64,000 nt of DNA from Chitinophaga silvatica (GTDB taxonomy: Bacteria; Bacteroidota; Bacteroidia; Chitinophagales; Chitinophagaceae): the NCBI RefSeq assembly GCF_003419895.1, contig NZ_QPMM01000010.1, forward strand, positions 372,001 through 436,000, read 5' to 3'. The notes beneath the pieces were generated by a model. It had not been told where the DNA came from, searched no databases, and worked only from the letters and a program-made list of their open reading frames with translations. Shown here one piece after another: positions 28,451 through 37,355 of this stretch; within the stretch, counting starts at the first letter, position 1, and each line of letters opens with the position of its first letter. A program made the translations under genes and the position numbers.

Positions 28451-29359
28451 CTACGTATCGGGAAAATAGCCAGTTATGTCAATATTTTTTACCCTTATTT
28501 TGGAACATTTCAAAAGTTCCGTAAATCGTACCTCAATACACTTTTTCCGCGTGTTATACTTAAACTCAAACTCTCCGCAATAGTTATCTAAATATTTCCG
28601 ACTAGGGCGATGATAAATGCCCCGGATTGATCTTTTCAATAGTGACCATGCCCCTTCTAATGAATTTACATGGGCATCGCCGTTTACATACTCTTTTATT
28701 CCGTGCTGTACTACTTTATGGATGTAAAACTTGTTTAACCCGTTATACGCCCTAAATTCATCTGACATTATTGTACTACCTCTTACAACATTCCCGCAAA
28801 TTAATCCCTTTAATGTTTTTCCGTTTACTTTCCCTACCGGCATGATTCGTAACGTTCCATTTCGTTCTAACATACCAAAAACAGGTGTTTTATGTTCTGC
28901 ACCGCGACCGCGTTTAGAACCTCTCCGTTTCCCTCCTACATAAGTTTCATCTACTTCTACAACTCCCCGTAACTTTTTTAAAACGGCCTTGTTGTTTAAC
29001 ATCTCTCTAATCTTATGTGCAAGGTACCAAGCGGATTTCTGCGTTATTTTCAATTCTCGCGCTAATTGCAAAGAAGAAATACCCTTTTTATTCGATGATA
29101 ATAGGTACATAGCAAGAAACCATTTTCGAATTGGTAAGTTACTACTTTCAAATATAGTTCCCGTAGTCACGCGGAATTGCCTTTTGCATTCTACACATTT
29201 ATATACAGGTCTGCTTTGATATTCGTAAATTTTCGTGCTTTTGCAGTGTGGACATTCCGGAACACCTTTCCACCTCAACTGTTTCAAATACTCTCTACAA
29301 TCTTCATCGTCCTTAAACTGATCTAAAAACTCTATTAAAGAGGTAAATTTTTGCGTCAA
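28451..29359 (-). CDS. IS1595-family (ISXO2-like) transposase
   Basis: 302 residues, intact frame. The N-terminal zinc ribbon has CPHC (PECPHCKSTKIYEY) and CVEC (YKCVECKRQF), the hallmark of IS1595-type transposases. An HTH-like region follows (ISSLQLARELKITQKSAWYL). The DDE domain begins at VEVDETYVGGKRRGSK, with the second acid probably in IMSDEFRAY and a final Asn/His-region in HVNSLEGAWSLLKRSIRG. The gene is full length for the family, so this may be an active element, unlike the other IS traces here. Terminal repeats could not be defined with confidence. Confidence 0.85.
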   Translation of the reverse strand: MTQKFTSLIEFLDQFKDDEDCREYLKQLRWKGVPECPHCKSTKIYEYQSRPVYKCVECKRQFRVTTGTIFESSNLPIRKWFLAMYLLSSNKKGISSLQLARELKITQKSAWYLAHKIREMLNNKAVLKKLRGVVEVDETYVGGKRRGSKRGRGAEHKTPVFGMLERNGTLRIMPVGKVNGKTLKGLICGNVVRGSTIMSDEFRAYNGLNKFYIHKVVQHGIKEYVNGDAHVNSLEGAWSLLKRSIRGIYHRPSRKYLDNYCGEFEFKYNTRKKCIEVRFTELLKCSKIRVKNIDITGYFPDT

Positions 29360-29443
29360 ATTATAGCCGATTTATACAATAAAAATACGCAAAAGTCAGG
29401 GTATTTCAAAGACAGTGTAAGGGTTTAAACATTTGATATTCAT

Positions 29444-30037
29444 TTAATTATCATAGTTATTAAAACAATGGTCTATAAAACGATTAAAAACCTCATCCCC
29501 CATCCCCTTTTTTAAATCATCAAATGATATTTTTTTGTCATTTGATATTGGGAAAGTAATAGAAAGTAATTTGGCATCTTTATTCGTATTCAGCCAATAG
29601 GCTGTATCTCCCATTACGCTGCCAGATTTCTCAAACTTCTGCATTTGTAAATATGCCTCAACTATCTCTATATCTGCGTATAGACTTATAAGTTTATTCA
29701 TTTCAGGAACCACTATTTTTACTTTCGTGGCCTTTAAAAATACATAATTTTCAAGGTTAAATTTTGTCGTAAATATAGAAATTAGGCTCCCTTCCCCAAA
29801 TAAGGGGGTAGGACGCAACAAATTATCTTTATGTACCCAACCTATTCCTTTTAGGTATTCGTTAATTACGCGGCTATCCAACAGTTTGTGAAGCTCTTGG
29901 ATATAATAATTTCGAAACGAGAAATTTATGCTTTCGGGGTCTATGCTCTCTAAGTGTAGACCAATTTCTGGGCAATATATACCAATATTGTTGTCCTGTT
30001 TATTCCGATAGTATATAAAATTTGCGTTGATTATCAT
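29444..30037 (-). CDS. Hypothetical protein (197 aa)
   Basis: The ATG at 30037 (MIINANFIYYRNKQDNNIG) is preferred over a GTG seven codons upstream. There is no signal peptide and no membrane segment, so the protein is likely cytoplasmic. Distinct pieces are PEIGLHLESIDPESINFSF, GIGWVHKDNLLRPTPLFGEG and a C-terminal KISFDDLKKGMGDEVFNRF. I recognise no family. It lies beside the IS1595 transposase and could be a passenger or island gene. A small hairpin (GCACA/TGTGC followed by T5 on the minus strand) lies just upstream at about 30055-30072. Confidence 0.55.
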   Translation of the reverse strand: MIINANFIYYRNKQDNNIGIYCPEIGLHLESIDPESINFSFRNYYIQELHKLLDSRVINEYLKGIGWVHKDNLLRPTPLFGEGSLISIFTTKFNLENYVFLKATKVKIVVPEMNKLISLYADIEIVEAYLQMQKFEKSGSVMGDTAYWLNTNKDAKLLSITFPISNDKKISFDDLKKGMGDEVFNRFIDHCFNNYDN

Positions 30038-30495
30038 AGCTCGTAAATTAAAAAGCACACCAATTACGATGTGCCTTAGTTTATAAATATTTTGTAAATT
30101 TTAGTTTACTCCGTCGTTAGGTGCGGATAGTATATAATTGCGTTACAGTATTTTACTGATAAGCTCATTCCTGCAGTAAGATTATTGATGCACAGAGTAA
30201 TAGCAAATAACTACTATCTTTTGCATTAAAGGAGATACCAACGTTATATACTATAAAATAACCATTCAGGGCGGGATAATTGAGAAGCGCAAATAAAGTA
30301 CCATTGGATTTTGCTATCCTAAATCATTTAGGTGAATGGATGTAAAAGGAATAATTATTACTCAATCCTCAAATCTCTTATTATACAAATGTTTGCCTAT
30401 AGCAAAAAAAATATAATAAATTAAGCATATATCCTCAAACTAGTAACTTAATGATCGATAATAACGCGATAGTAAACTGATCTAGCCTATTTTTA

Positions 30496-30720
30496 CGGAC
30501 ACTAAGTTAAGTTTGCAAATCTTAATTTGGATCATAGGTCACAGAGAAAGACTTACAATAAAGGATTTAAAGAAGAAGCCGTAAGTCTGGTAATAGATTC
30601 TGGAGTAACGCAGATGGCACATGACTTATGTATCCATCAGAATATGATGTATATATCAAAGTGTCAATAACTGGACAGAATCCAGTAGTGCTAAATAAAG
30701 TATATACCTTAAGGAAAATA
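30496..30720 (+). pseudogene. IS3-type element left end and OrfA remnant
   Basis: It begins with GGACACTAAGTTAAGTTTG, the same end found at 37656 and, inverted, at 40081-40100. A translated OrfA-like piece follows, RKTYNKGFKEEAVSLVIDSG then VTQMAHDLCIHQN, which matches the N-terminal HTH of IS3-type transposases. It then breaks off. Together with the small hairpins of 30059-30490 this accounts for the gene-free stretch before the TonB-type gene. I see no other gene there. Confidence 0.7.
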
Positions 30721-30827
30721 CAAACTAAAAAAACATATCAGTTCTGAAACTTCTCAAGGGAGTAAGACTCTACTGCATTTTAGTTGCAATGAATTTATTG
30801 AAATTGTAAATTCAGTAAATCTATTGC

Positions 30828-33440
30828 ATGAAAATTCCTTACTTAATTTTTTTAGCACTAATATATATAAATGTAAAGGTTCAAGGACAACAAATAATAA
30901 CTGGGCATATAATCGATAACGAAACACTAATTCCTTTACCTGGTGCATCTATTCAATTTTATAGATCAATAGATTCTGTAAGGATAAAAATAACAAGTAC
31001 CGATTCAAATGGTAAATTTCACATTGATAGTGTTCCTGCATTTCAATTATACATATTGGTAAGTTATTTAGGTTATGAGAACAAAATGATCGAAATTTCA
31101 AACAACAAATATCCATCTTTGATTGCTTTAAAGAGACTCCAATATAATCTTAGTGAGATAAAAATAATAGGACAAAAAAATCCAATTACTGCTCAAAAAG
31201 ACACAATATCTTTTGATCCAACTTTTTACAAACTTAATGAAGAGGCAAATCTTGCCTCTATTTTAAAGAAGTTCCCTGGATTTAGGTTCTCTAGTGATGG
31301 GCAAGTTACTTATTATGGAAAAAACATTGATAAAATAATGATCAACAACCATGTGTATTTCGGTAATGATATCAAGACTGCCTTAAAAAACATATCGGCT
31401 GATTTAATAAGTAAAATTCAATTAATAAACAAATACACAAGTGAATTACCTTCTTCCGAAGACTTAACAGAACCGGAAAAGATATTAAACATTGAAATAA
31501 AGAACAATAAAAGGAATAAATTTCTAGGAGATGTTAAAGGCTCAATTGGAGAAAAAGGTAGATTTAGTTCACAGCTACAAATTAATAGATTTGGGGTAAA
31601 AAATAATTTAACTCTCTTTATATCAGGTAATAACTTAAATGGGTACCTAGACGGTAATTATAATAGTGGACAACTAATAAGGAATTGGGAAGGTGGAGTT
31701 GGTTCTGGAGGAAGCTTAAGCCAAAAGACAAAGCTTGATTTCAATTATAAATATGGTAATACTTTAACAAAATCTGATCAAAAGGTTAATAGAGAATATT
31801 TATTCAATGATAGTAGCTATTTTTATAACCAAGAAATTAAACAAAACGGAAACATACAATATAATTTAGCAAACCTTCAATTTCAATACACTCTTGATTC
31901 TACAACTGAAATTTCCATTGTAAATAGTACCAACATTGAAAAAAAACAGCAAGCTAACAACACTACTTATCAATCATTAACTTCTGAGCTGAATGTCGTC
32001 AATTCAGGTTCTTTGTTTAGTAATAATACAAGCACCAAATATTCATTATTAAACTTTATTAGCTTAAATAAAAAGTTTAATAAACTAGGAAGAACAGCAA
32101 CATTTGTGTATTCGTATGAAACAAGTAAAGGTAAATTAAACAATTACAGTATCACAGACAATATAATAATAGACTCTTACGAAAAGAAAACAAACCTAAA
32201 AACTAATCAATTCTCGTTAGATCATAGTTCATTAGAGAAAATCCACATAAACTTCAACTTCAACGAACCACTAAACAAATCAATCAACCTAACTATATAC
32301 GGAGGATTAAATTTCGATAACAGTCCTACATTAAAAAATACATTTAATTATGATTCGATCACAAATTCTTATAAAAACATTGATGACAGCCTTAGTATAT
32401 CATTGAAAAACAGATCTAAATCCCAATACTTTAGTTTATATTTCAAAGGTGTTCTCAACAAATTAGCTTTTACTTTTGCAGCCAGATATATATCTATTAA
32501 CATGACATCCTTAACAAAAAAATCAAATCTTAAATCTCAATACTCAATTCTTACCCCATCTGGACTCATAAAATATAATTTCAATAACTTCAAATCAATT
32601 GCTATTAATTATGACGGAGGGTCTACTATCCCATCCTTTTCTCAGCTAAATCCAATTCCTGACAATTCAAACCCAACTTTAAAAAGAGAAGGAAATCCTA
32701 ATTTAAAAGTTGGATTTAGTAACAATTTCAAAGTATCATACTCATTTCAGGATTTCTCACAACAAAAGGCCACAATTATTTCCTGGGATGTTTCATTGAA
32801 GAACAATCAAATAGTTGAAGGAAATTGGATTACAAACTCAGGTAATCAAATTATTGTTCCTTACAATGTAGATGGAATTCAAAATTATTCACTAAATATT
32901 ATTAATAGTATTCCAATTAAGAAAAATATTGCTCAATTAGAGTCTTCATCCAAAATTCAGTATAGCATCAATGCATTCATTATAAATAACTATAAAGAAT
33001 CTAATAAAAGCATTTCATTCGATCACAATACGAATATAAAAGTCTTTATTGAGAAAAAAGCTGACCTAAATATTGATGGTAGTATTCAATATTCCCATAT
33101 CACAAGGGAGAATCAATCAGGAATTTCAACAAACCTATTAGCCTACAATATAAATATGGAGAATAATATATTTCTACCATTAAATTTATTTTTAAACAGC
33201 GGATTTTACTATTCCAATCTCAACAATGGGAACAGCAATATCCATACATTCACAACAAACCTTTCGATTTCTAAAGAAAAATTATATAACAATCATTTAA
33301 TCTTAAAACTACAAATTTTTGACCTTTTCAACCAAAATACCGGAAATAAAAGAAATATTGGTATAAATTATGTTGAAAATATAAATTCAGTTACATTTGG
33401 CCGAATGATATTAGTTAACTGCATTTTAAAAATGCGCTGA
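30828..33440 (+). CDS. TonB-type outer membrane beta-barrel protein with carboxypeptidase-like regulatory domain
   Basis: 870 aa. The signal peptide is MKIPYLIFLALIYINVKVQG. A CarboxypepD_reg-like beta-sandwich follows at about 22-105 (ITGHIIDNETLIPLPGASIQ). A plug-like region comes next (NLASILKKFPGFRFSSDGQV and IMINNHVYFGNDIKTALKNI, about 130-200). The remainder is a long barrel of alternating strands of the Bacteroidota 'outer membrane beta-barrel family' rather than a SusC. It should sit in the outer membrane and may import or export a ligand. It lies 0.5 kb before small secreted copies C and D on the same strand. The very AT-rich codon use sets it apart from the flanking chromosome. Confidence 0.8.
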   Translation: MKIPYLIFLALIYINVKVQGQQIITGHIIDNETLIPLPGASIQFYRSIDSVRIKITSTDSNGKFHIDSVPAFQLYILVSYLGYENKMIEISNNKYPSLIALKRLQYNLSEIKIIGQKNPITAQKDTISFDPTFYKLNEEANLASILKKFPGFRFSSDGQVTYYGKNIDKIMINNHVYFGNDIKTALKNISADLISKIQLINKYTSELPSSEDLTEPEKILNIEIKNNKRNKFLGDVKGSIGEKGRFSSQLQINRFGVKNNLTLFISGNNLNGYLDGNYNSGQLIRNWEGGVGSGGSLSQKTKLDFNYKYGNTLTKSDQKVNREYLFNDSSYFYNQEIKQNGNIQYNLANLQFQYTLDSTTEISIVNSTNIEKKQQANNTTYQSLTSELNVVNSGSLFSNNTSTKYSLLNFISLNKKFNKLGRTATFVYSYETSKGKLNNYSITDNIIIDSYEKKTNLKTNQFSLDHSSLEKIHINFNFNEPLNKSINLTIYGGLNFDNSPTLKNTFNYDSITNSYKNIDDSLSISLKNRSKSQYFSLYFKGVLNKLAFTFAARYISINMTSLTKKSNLKSQYSILTPSGLIKYNFNNFKSIAINYDGGSTIPSFSQLNPIPDNSNPTLKREGNPNLKVGFSNNFKVSYSFQDFSQQKATIISWDVSLKNNQIVEGNWITNSGNQIIVPYNVDGIQNYSLNIINSIPIKKNIAQLESSSKIQYSINAFIINNYKESNKSISFDHNTNIKVFIEKKADLNIDGSIQYSHITRENQSGISTNLLAYNINMENNIFLPLNLFLNSGFYYSNLNNGNSNIHTFTTNLSISKEKLYNNHLILKLQIFDLFNQNTGNKRNIGINYVENINSVTFGRMILVNCILKMR

Positions 33441-33477
33441 AAAACATTTACAAACATTTTAAGTTCAGTTACAATAA

Positions 33478-33605
33478 GTCCTCATATTTCTTTTCCAATT
33501 GTAATACCCTTAATTTTTCCGACAAAAATTCTGCACTGATACCCCACTTTCAACTTGCTTCAACGCAAACACAATTTGTGCTTCTCTGAATTTGGATTTT
33601 CTCAT
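33478..33605 (-). pseudogene. IS3-type OrfA fragment
   Basis: An ATG at 33605 opens MRKSKFREAQIVFALKQVES, GVSVQNFC, typical of IS3-group OrfA. A deletion then removes the GISEATF segment and the frame stops. The rest of the 33441-33982 gap holds no other gene, apart from the leader of copy C. Confidence 0.7.
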
Positions 33606-33862
33606 GTCAATTCCCTCTTTTTAAAATTATAAACAATTGCTTTTTTCTCTAGTTTAATTTTTGGTCAAAACGTCAAATACTCTTAAAAATTAATTTTACT
33701 GAGTGTTTATAGCACTTTATATGTCTAAATTTACAATTAGATTTATTCTGTATCAACTAAAGTACTTGAGCATTAATTCTCAACATGCGTACATAACTAA
33801 ATTCCTTTGATATATTTACATAGATAATATTTCTAGATACTTTATTCCAAATTCTAATATTT

Positions 33863-33980
33863 AATCTAATTATTGCGCAATGAGATGGTGTATACCCATC
33901 AATGGAAAAGCCGAAAACCATCATAATAGAGTAGGCAAAATTTTATCCTCTTAAATTTAGCCTTTTAATAAAGGTATTCG
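33863..33980 (+). promoter_or_regulatory. Conserved leader of copy C: palindrome, hairpin, 10-codon mini-ORF, start-site hairpin
   Basis: In order: the palindrome ATTGCGCAAT (within about 33870-33882), then a small stem GATGG/CCATC. A 10-codon ORF follows at 33902-33934 (ATG GAA ... GAG TAG; MEKPKTIIIE). After it come TAAATTTA (33952-33959) and a hairpin at 33960-33975, 7 nt before the ATG of copy C. The minus-strand leader of copy F repeats the whole order, with the small stem changed to GATAGA/TCTATC. Copy E repeats the mini-ORF and the last hairpin. Confidence 0.5.
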
Positions 33981-33982
33981 TT

Positions 33983-34219
33983 ATGAAACAAGCAAAATTT
34001 GCGTTAGCAGCTACAACTGTTCTAGCAATTATTGGTGGAGCAATTGCATTTAAAGGTGAAACTACAAAAACTATTTACACAAAAGCAAACAATGCTACTA
34101 CTTACTGTAGCGTACTTTTGGGCACTGGATTTATTACAGGTGTCGGTACTATGTATTCCTTTGCCTCAGTAGTAGCGGGTTCATGTAATTATAAATTGTT
34201 TATATCAAAGCTAGAATAG
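33983..34219 (+). CDS. C42/PGxC small secreted protein, copy C (78 aa)
   Basis: The signal is MKQAKFALAATTVLAIIGGA then IA, and the mature part starts FKGETTKTIYTK. Cys42 and Cys68 (VVAGSCNY) are the only cysteines. The core GTGFITGVG and the end FISKLE match copies E and F best. A strong terminator follows at 34243-34275. It lies downstream of the TonB-type gene but has its own conserved leader, so it is probably a separate transcript. The function is unknown. Confidence 0.75.
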   Translation: MKQAKFALAATTVLAIIGGAIAFKGETTKTIYTKANNATTYCSVLLGTGFITGVGTMYSFASVVAGSCNYKLFISKLE

Positions 34220-34242
34220 TGATTTATTCTCTATTAATATTA

Positions 34243-34275
34243 AGAAAGAACTAGTTTAGTACACTAGTTCTTTCT
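34243..34275 (+). terminator. Terminator of copy C
   Basis: Perfect 13-bp stem AGAAAGAACTAGT with ACTAGTTCTTTCT (34243-34255, 34263-34275), 7-nt loop, 24 nt after the stop codon. Confidence 0.8.
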
Positions 34276-34434
34276 CTGTCACCTCCACAACTTTTATTTT
34301 GTTTGTAGATCCAACTTCAATTTTTCTAAAACCGATTTTTTAAACTGTAAAAATGATAGACGATAGAAATGATAGTTAATGTAATATTATTGTACTTAAA
34401 CTTTATGCTTTTGTAGTTAAAGGCATTTATTATT

Positions 34435-34668
34435 ATGAAATATTCAAAAATATTATTATTCACCACTACAGTTGTTTCAATTATTGGTGGGGCAATAGCT
34501 TTTAAAATGCCCGGATCACCTAATATTTATACAAGAAATCTTTACACAACTACGAGGTGCGATCAATTCTTAGGAGCAGGATACTCAGTTGGAATTGGTT
34601 ACTTGTATACATTTTCTACAAATCCAGGGGCATGTATTTATCGAAGAAGCATTTCGAGATTAGAATAG
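34435..34668 (+). CDS. C42/PGxC small secreted protein, copy D (77 aa)
   Basis: The signal is MKYSKILLFTTTVVSIIGG and the mature part FKMPGSPNIYTRN. Cys42 (TTRCDQFLGAGY) and Cys67 (NPGACIYR) are in the family positions, and the protein ends SISRLE. Its leader is the least conserved: GCTTTTGTAGTTAAAGGC-like pairing before the ATG is still visible but the mini-ORF is absent. It is in tandem with copy C, 215 bp downstream, with copy C's terminator between them. Confidence 0.72.
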   Translation: MKYSKILLFTTTVVSIIGGAIAFKMPGSPNIYTRNLYTTTRCDQFLGAGYSVGIGYLYTFSTNPGACIYRRSISRLE

Positions 34669-34744
34669 TATATGTAAGAAAAACTATGAGAAAATAGACT
34701 CATAATATTAACGTTTCAAATAGAATTCGACTATTTAGTTTCCA

Positions 34745-34930
34745 AGTCACACATCTTGCGCGCATCATTCACCCCATACCAGCATGCTTTGTCTTCAAAT
34801 TGTAAACAGTAGTCTCACTAAAACCAAGTTCAGAGCTAATTTCTTTAGTAGAGTTAGCTCTCTCCTGATTCAGGATTGTTAATTCTCTTTTTAGGTTAAA
34901 GTTCAATTTGGTGACTTTCTTCTATGATTA
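34745..34930 (-). pseudogene. IS3-type OrfA fragment
   Basis: Minus-strand translation gives KRELTILNQERANSTKEISS then ELGFSETTVYNLKTKHAGMG. This is the HTH of IS3-group OrfA, where SEATFYNWKxKYGGM is usual. No start and no OrfB are present. Confidence 0.65.
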
Positions 34931-34980
34931 GACTATCTCCAGAATTAAATATTGTTTTTCGAAACTCATAGTTAATCTGT

Positions 34981-35024
34981 ATAGAAAAGAGTTAATCCAT
35001 TTTTTAAGATCAACTCTTTTCTAT
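34981..35024 (-). terminator. Terminator of copy E
   Basis: Arms ATAGAAAAGAGTT (34981-34993) and AACTCTTTTCTAT (35012-35024) pair perfectly over 13 bp, 31 nt after the stop of the minus-strand gene. No long U-run follows, so termination strength is uncertain. Confidence 0.6.
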
Positions 35025-35054
35025 TACATGGAGACTAATTCACTTATTATCTAT

Positions 35055-35288
35055 TTATTCTTGTTTGGAGATATAATATTTAAAAGAACAAATACCTGGA
35101 ACTGTAGCAAATGAAGTGAGAACACCCAGTCCAGTAATATATCCAGTTCCAGATAATTTAGTACAGCTTATTATGGTATTACTAACTTTCGTATAAATGG
35201 TTGTTGTACCATCACCTCTCAATGCTGTTACTCCACCAACAACAGCAAGAACGGTAGTTGCTACCAATGCAAATTTGGCCTGTTTCAT
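35055..35288 (-). CDS. C42/PGxC small secreted protein, copy E (77 aa)
   Basis: The start was set at the ATG at 35288 (MKQAKFALVATTVLAVVGGV) because this aligns with the other copies and keeps the leader hairpin (35299-35316) 10 nt upstream. An in-frame ATG 7 codons earlier lies inside that hairpin. The mature part starts near LRGDGTTTIYTK. Cys42 and Cys67 (TVPGICSF) are conserved and the end is YYISKQE. It is convergent with copy D, with an IS3 fragment in between. Confidence 0.72.
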   Translation of the reverse strand: MKQAKFALVATTVLAVVGGVTALRGDGTTTIYTKVSNTIISCTKLSGTGYITGLGVLTSFATVPGICSFKYYISKQE

Positions 35289-35298
35289 AATTATGAAT

Positions 35299-35370
35299 GC
35301 CTTTTTCAAAAAAGGCTAAATTTATTAGGTAAATTGCCTACTCTTTTATAATGGTTTTCGGCATCTCCAT
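35299..35370 (-). promoter_or_regulatory. Conserved leader of copy E with mini-ORF and hairpin
   Basis: Minus strand: a 10-codon ORF at 35370-35338 (MEMPKTIIKE, stop TAG), then TAAATTTA, then a GCC-T5...A5-GGC hairpin at 35316-35299. The order and spacing match the leaders of copies C and F. Confidence 0.5.
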
Positions 35371-36481
35371 ATTTTAAGTCGACCTATCAAATCTCGTAAT
35401 AGACTAAAATATTTATTTGTTAAATATGTAAAGAGAATAAATTATACCCAGCTAAAAATAATACAAGTGTATTGACCTATAGTTCTGGACATTGAGTTTA
35501 TATTATTAAAGTTGCAATCTGATTGCTAAATTCAAATTCTGTTCAGTAATATTTAGCTCAATGGTGAGTATTGTTCCTCCTTATTAGACCATTTTTTTAT
35601 GTACTAAATATTTCGATTTGCCTGTATTACATAATCAAAACTTCTTGAAGATGAACTAATTTGCACTTTAACGATGAAATGTAGCTTTCCATCACTACAT
35701 ATTCTCAACAATTTCCCTTTCGGTTCATACTGCTTTTAATTTAAGCACATATTACGAGCATATTGATTAAGAATAATAGCCTATAAACCCATAGATCATA
35801 ATGATGAATTACCCCTTCCGGTGGCTATCTGGAGGATATCGCCATTTTCAATGCCCATAGAATCATTTTGTCTTTATTTGTGGAACTGTTACACTGTGGA
35901 AGAAAAGATTGAATTTAACAGCTAGGTAAGGCCATCTGCCACAGATTAGGATGTATGTAATATAGCTAACCTCTATATGATGATTATACAGGTATAAAAG
36001 TCTTTATTAAGTGGATTCTCCAAGACAAGAAGGGTCATGAAGAGCATGAGTCGTATCTTTTATCAAAAATCTTCAAATCTAATTGTATCATGATATCACA
36101 CTACTACTTCTCATACTTTATATGTTATAGGTCTTAATCTCTTTGTAGATTCTGCGGCTAATATATATTATTCCTCACCATAGTAAAAAGTATTTACCAT
36201 AGTTAAACGTCTACGATGTGCTACTCTTTTTAGGTTTACTATACGTATCTTTCATTTATGTACTAGTACGACATTTCAATACTCGACATAATACCGCTGT
36301 TTTGAATTGCTCCCCAAATTTTGCACTCACTGTATATCTTTTCTAAAAAGATTTAGAAAGGTATCCGCCGTCATTTTTTGTATTTCAACTTCTCCTTTTA
36401 AACTTGTATTTTTCCTCTTAGAGTTTAGACATCTCTGGATATGTAACTAAACAGTAAAAGAAGATAAGCTATAGCAAAAGA
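35371..36481. other. Gene-free stretch with decayed insertion-sequence traces
   Basis: No intact gene. On the minus strand at about 36190-36450 broken frames match the end of an IS3 OrfA and the start of OrfB. The same stretch is recognisable again at 39640-39900, with shared pieces such as ACATAATACCGC. Between 35800 and 36060 short broken frames of unknown origin occur. I recognise nothing else. Confidence 0.55.
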
Positions 36482-36503
36482 GCTGATCTTAAATAAGACC
36501 AGC
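36482..36503 (-). terminator. Terminator of copy F
   Basis: A 10-base stem with one mismatch (GCTGATCTTA / TAAGACCAGC) and a 2-3 nt loop, 17 nt after the stop of the minus-strand gene and followed by TCTTTTGC. Confidence 0.55.
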
Positions 36504-36519
36504 CCTTCATTGTAAAATA

Positions 36520-36756
36520 CTACTCTTGTTTTGAAATTAATACCTTATTTACACATGGTCCAGCAACATTACTTGCAAATGAATACAGTGTGCCTGCACC
36601 TGAAATATATCCAGTACCTAAATATACTGTACAACTAGTAGCAGTAGGTGTGGCCTTTGTGTAAATGGTTCTTGATGTTTCACCTTTAAATGCAACTGCT
36701 CCACCAATAACTGCGAGAACAGCTGTAGCTGCTAATGCGAATTTTGCTTGTTTCAT
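36520..36756 (-). CDS. C42/PGxC small secreted protein, copy F (78 aa)
   Basis: The signal is MKQAKFALAATAVLAVIGGA then VA, and the mature part FKGETSRTIYTK. Cys42 and Cys68 (NVAGPCVN) are conserved, the core is GTGYISGAG and the end is LISKQE. It is most like copy C, with which it also shares the complete upstream leader including the ATTGCGCAAT palindrome, although the two copies lie in opposite orientation 2.6 kb apart. Confidence 0.75.
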   Translation of the reverse strand: MKQAKFALAATAVLAVIGGAVAFKGETSRTIYTKATPTATSCTVYLGTGYISGAGTLYSFASNVAGPCVNKVLISKQE

Positions 36757-36766
36757 AACAATTATC

Positions 36767-36873
36767 GCCTTTATATAAAAGGCTAAATTAATAGGATAAA
36801 AATATGGCCTACTCTTTTATAATGGTTTTCGGCTTCTCCATTGATAGAGTACTATCTATCATTATTGCGCAAT
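36767..36873 (-). promoter_or_regulatory. Conserved leader of copy F
   Basis: Minus strand order: ATTGCGCAAT palindrome (about 36863-36872), stem GATAGA/TCTATC, 10-codon ORF 36841-36809 (MEKPKTIIKE), a TTAATTTAG box, and hairpin GCCTTTTATATAAAGGC at 36783-36767, 10 nt before the ATG. Confidence 0.55.
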
Positions 36874-37112
36874 AACTTAATACCAATGATGATACATCAC
36901 ATTATTCATAGAGTTAGGAATAATTTCCTAAATTGTATAAATAATTAAAATCAGTTCTAAATAATAGAAGAAAACCATTACATAATTTGATTACTAATAA
37001 TACAATCTCTACTTAATGCATTAGGGAATTAAAAATTATATATTCTAAAAATAACCTAATCAGATTGTATAAATAATCAGTGAGATATAGTGTATACAAT
37101 AACAAATATTTA

Positions 37113-37355
37113 TTATTCTAACCTATTAATATAACCTCGTCGGTCACATATACCAGGAACATCAACACAGAATGTGTATGTTGTAGCTCCTATAGCAGCA
37201 GTTGTATAATAGCCAGGCAAAATGCTGTTACAATAGGGAGATGTTACAGTGGTCTTGGTATAGATCATATATGATCCAGGAAATTTATAACCAATAGCTC
37301 CTCCAATAATAGTTAGAACACTAATAAGTACTAACGAAAGTTTAGCTTTTAACAT
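37113..37355 (-). CDS. C42/PGxC small secreted protein, copy G (80 aa)
   Basis: Diverged member. The signal is MLKAKLSLVLISVLTIIGGA then IG, and the mature part YKFPGSYMIYTK. Cys42 is in place, Cys70 is in VPGICDR, and there is an additional Cys63. The end is YINRLE. The upstream region still aligns with the C/E/F leader (GAAAATCATTAGAAACGATT, then AGGC), but the mini-ORF is destroyed by an early TGA and a 1-base deletion. The start-site hairpin is reduced to an AT-rich stem. Confidence 0.7.
   Translation of the reverse strand: MLKAKLSLVLISVLTIIGGAIGYKFPGSYMIYTKTTVTSPYCNSILPGYYTTAAIGATTYTFCVDVPGICDRRGYINRLE

Noticed and set aside
30754..30948. Minus-strand frame overlapping the start of the TonB-type gene, and the frame 46490-46684 overlapping SusC
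   Set aside because: Both are antisense or out-of-frame to well-supported genes and lack domain features.
23249..37355. Small proteins as bacteriocin or RiPP precursors
   Set aside because: No modifying enzyme, no dedicated peptidase-containing ABC exporter and no immunity gene is found near them. The signal fits Sec export with an A-x-A site rather than a GG-leader. It remains possible but unsupported.
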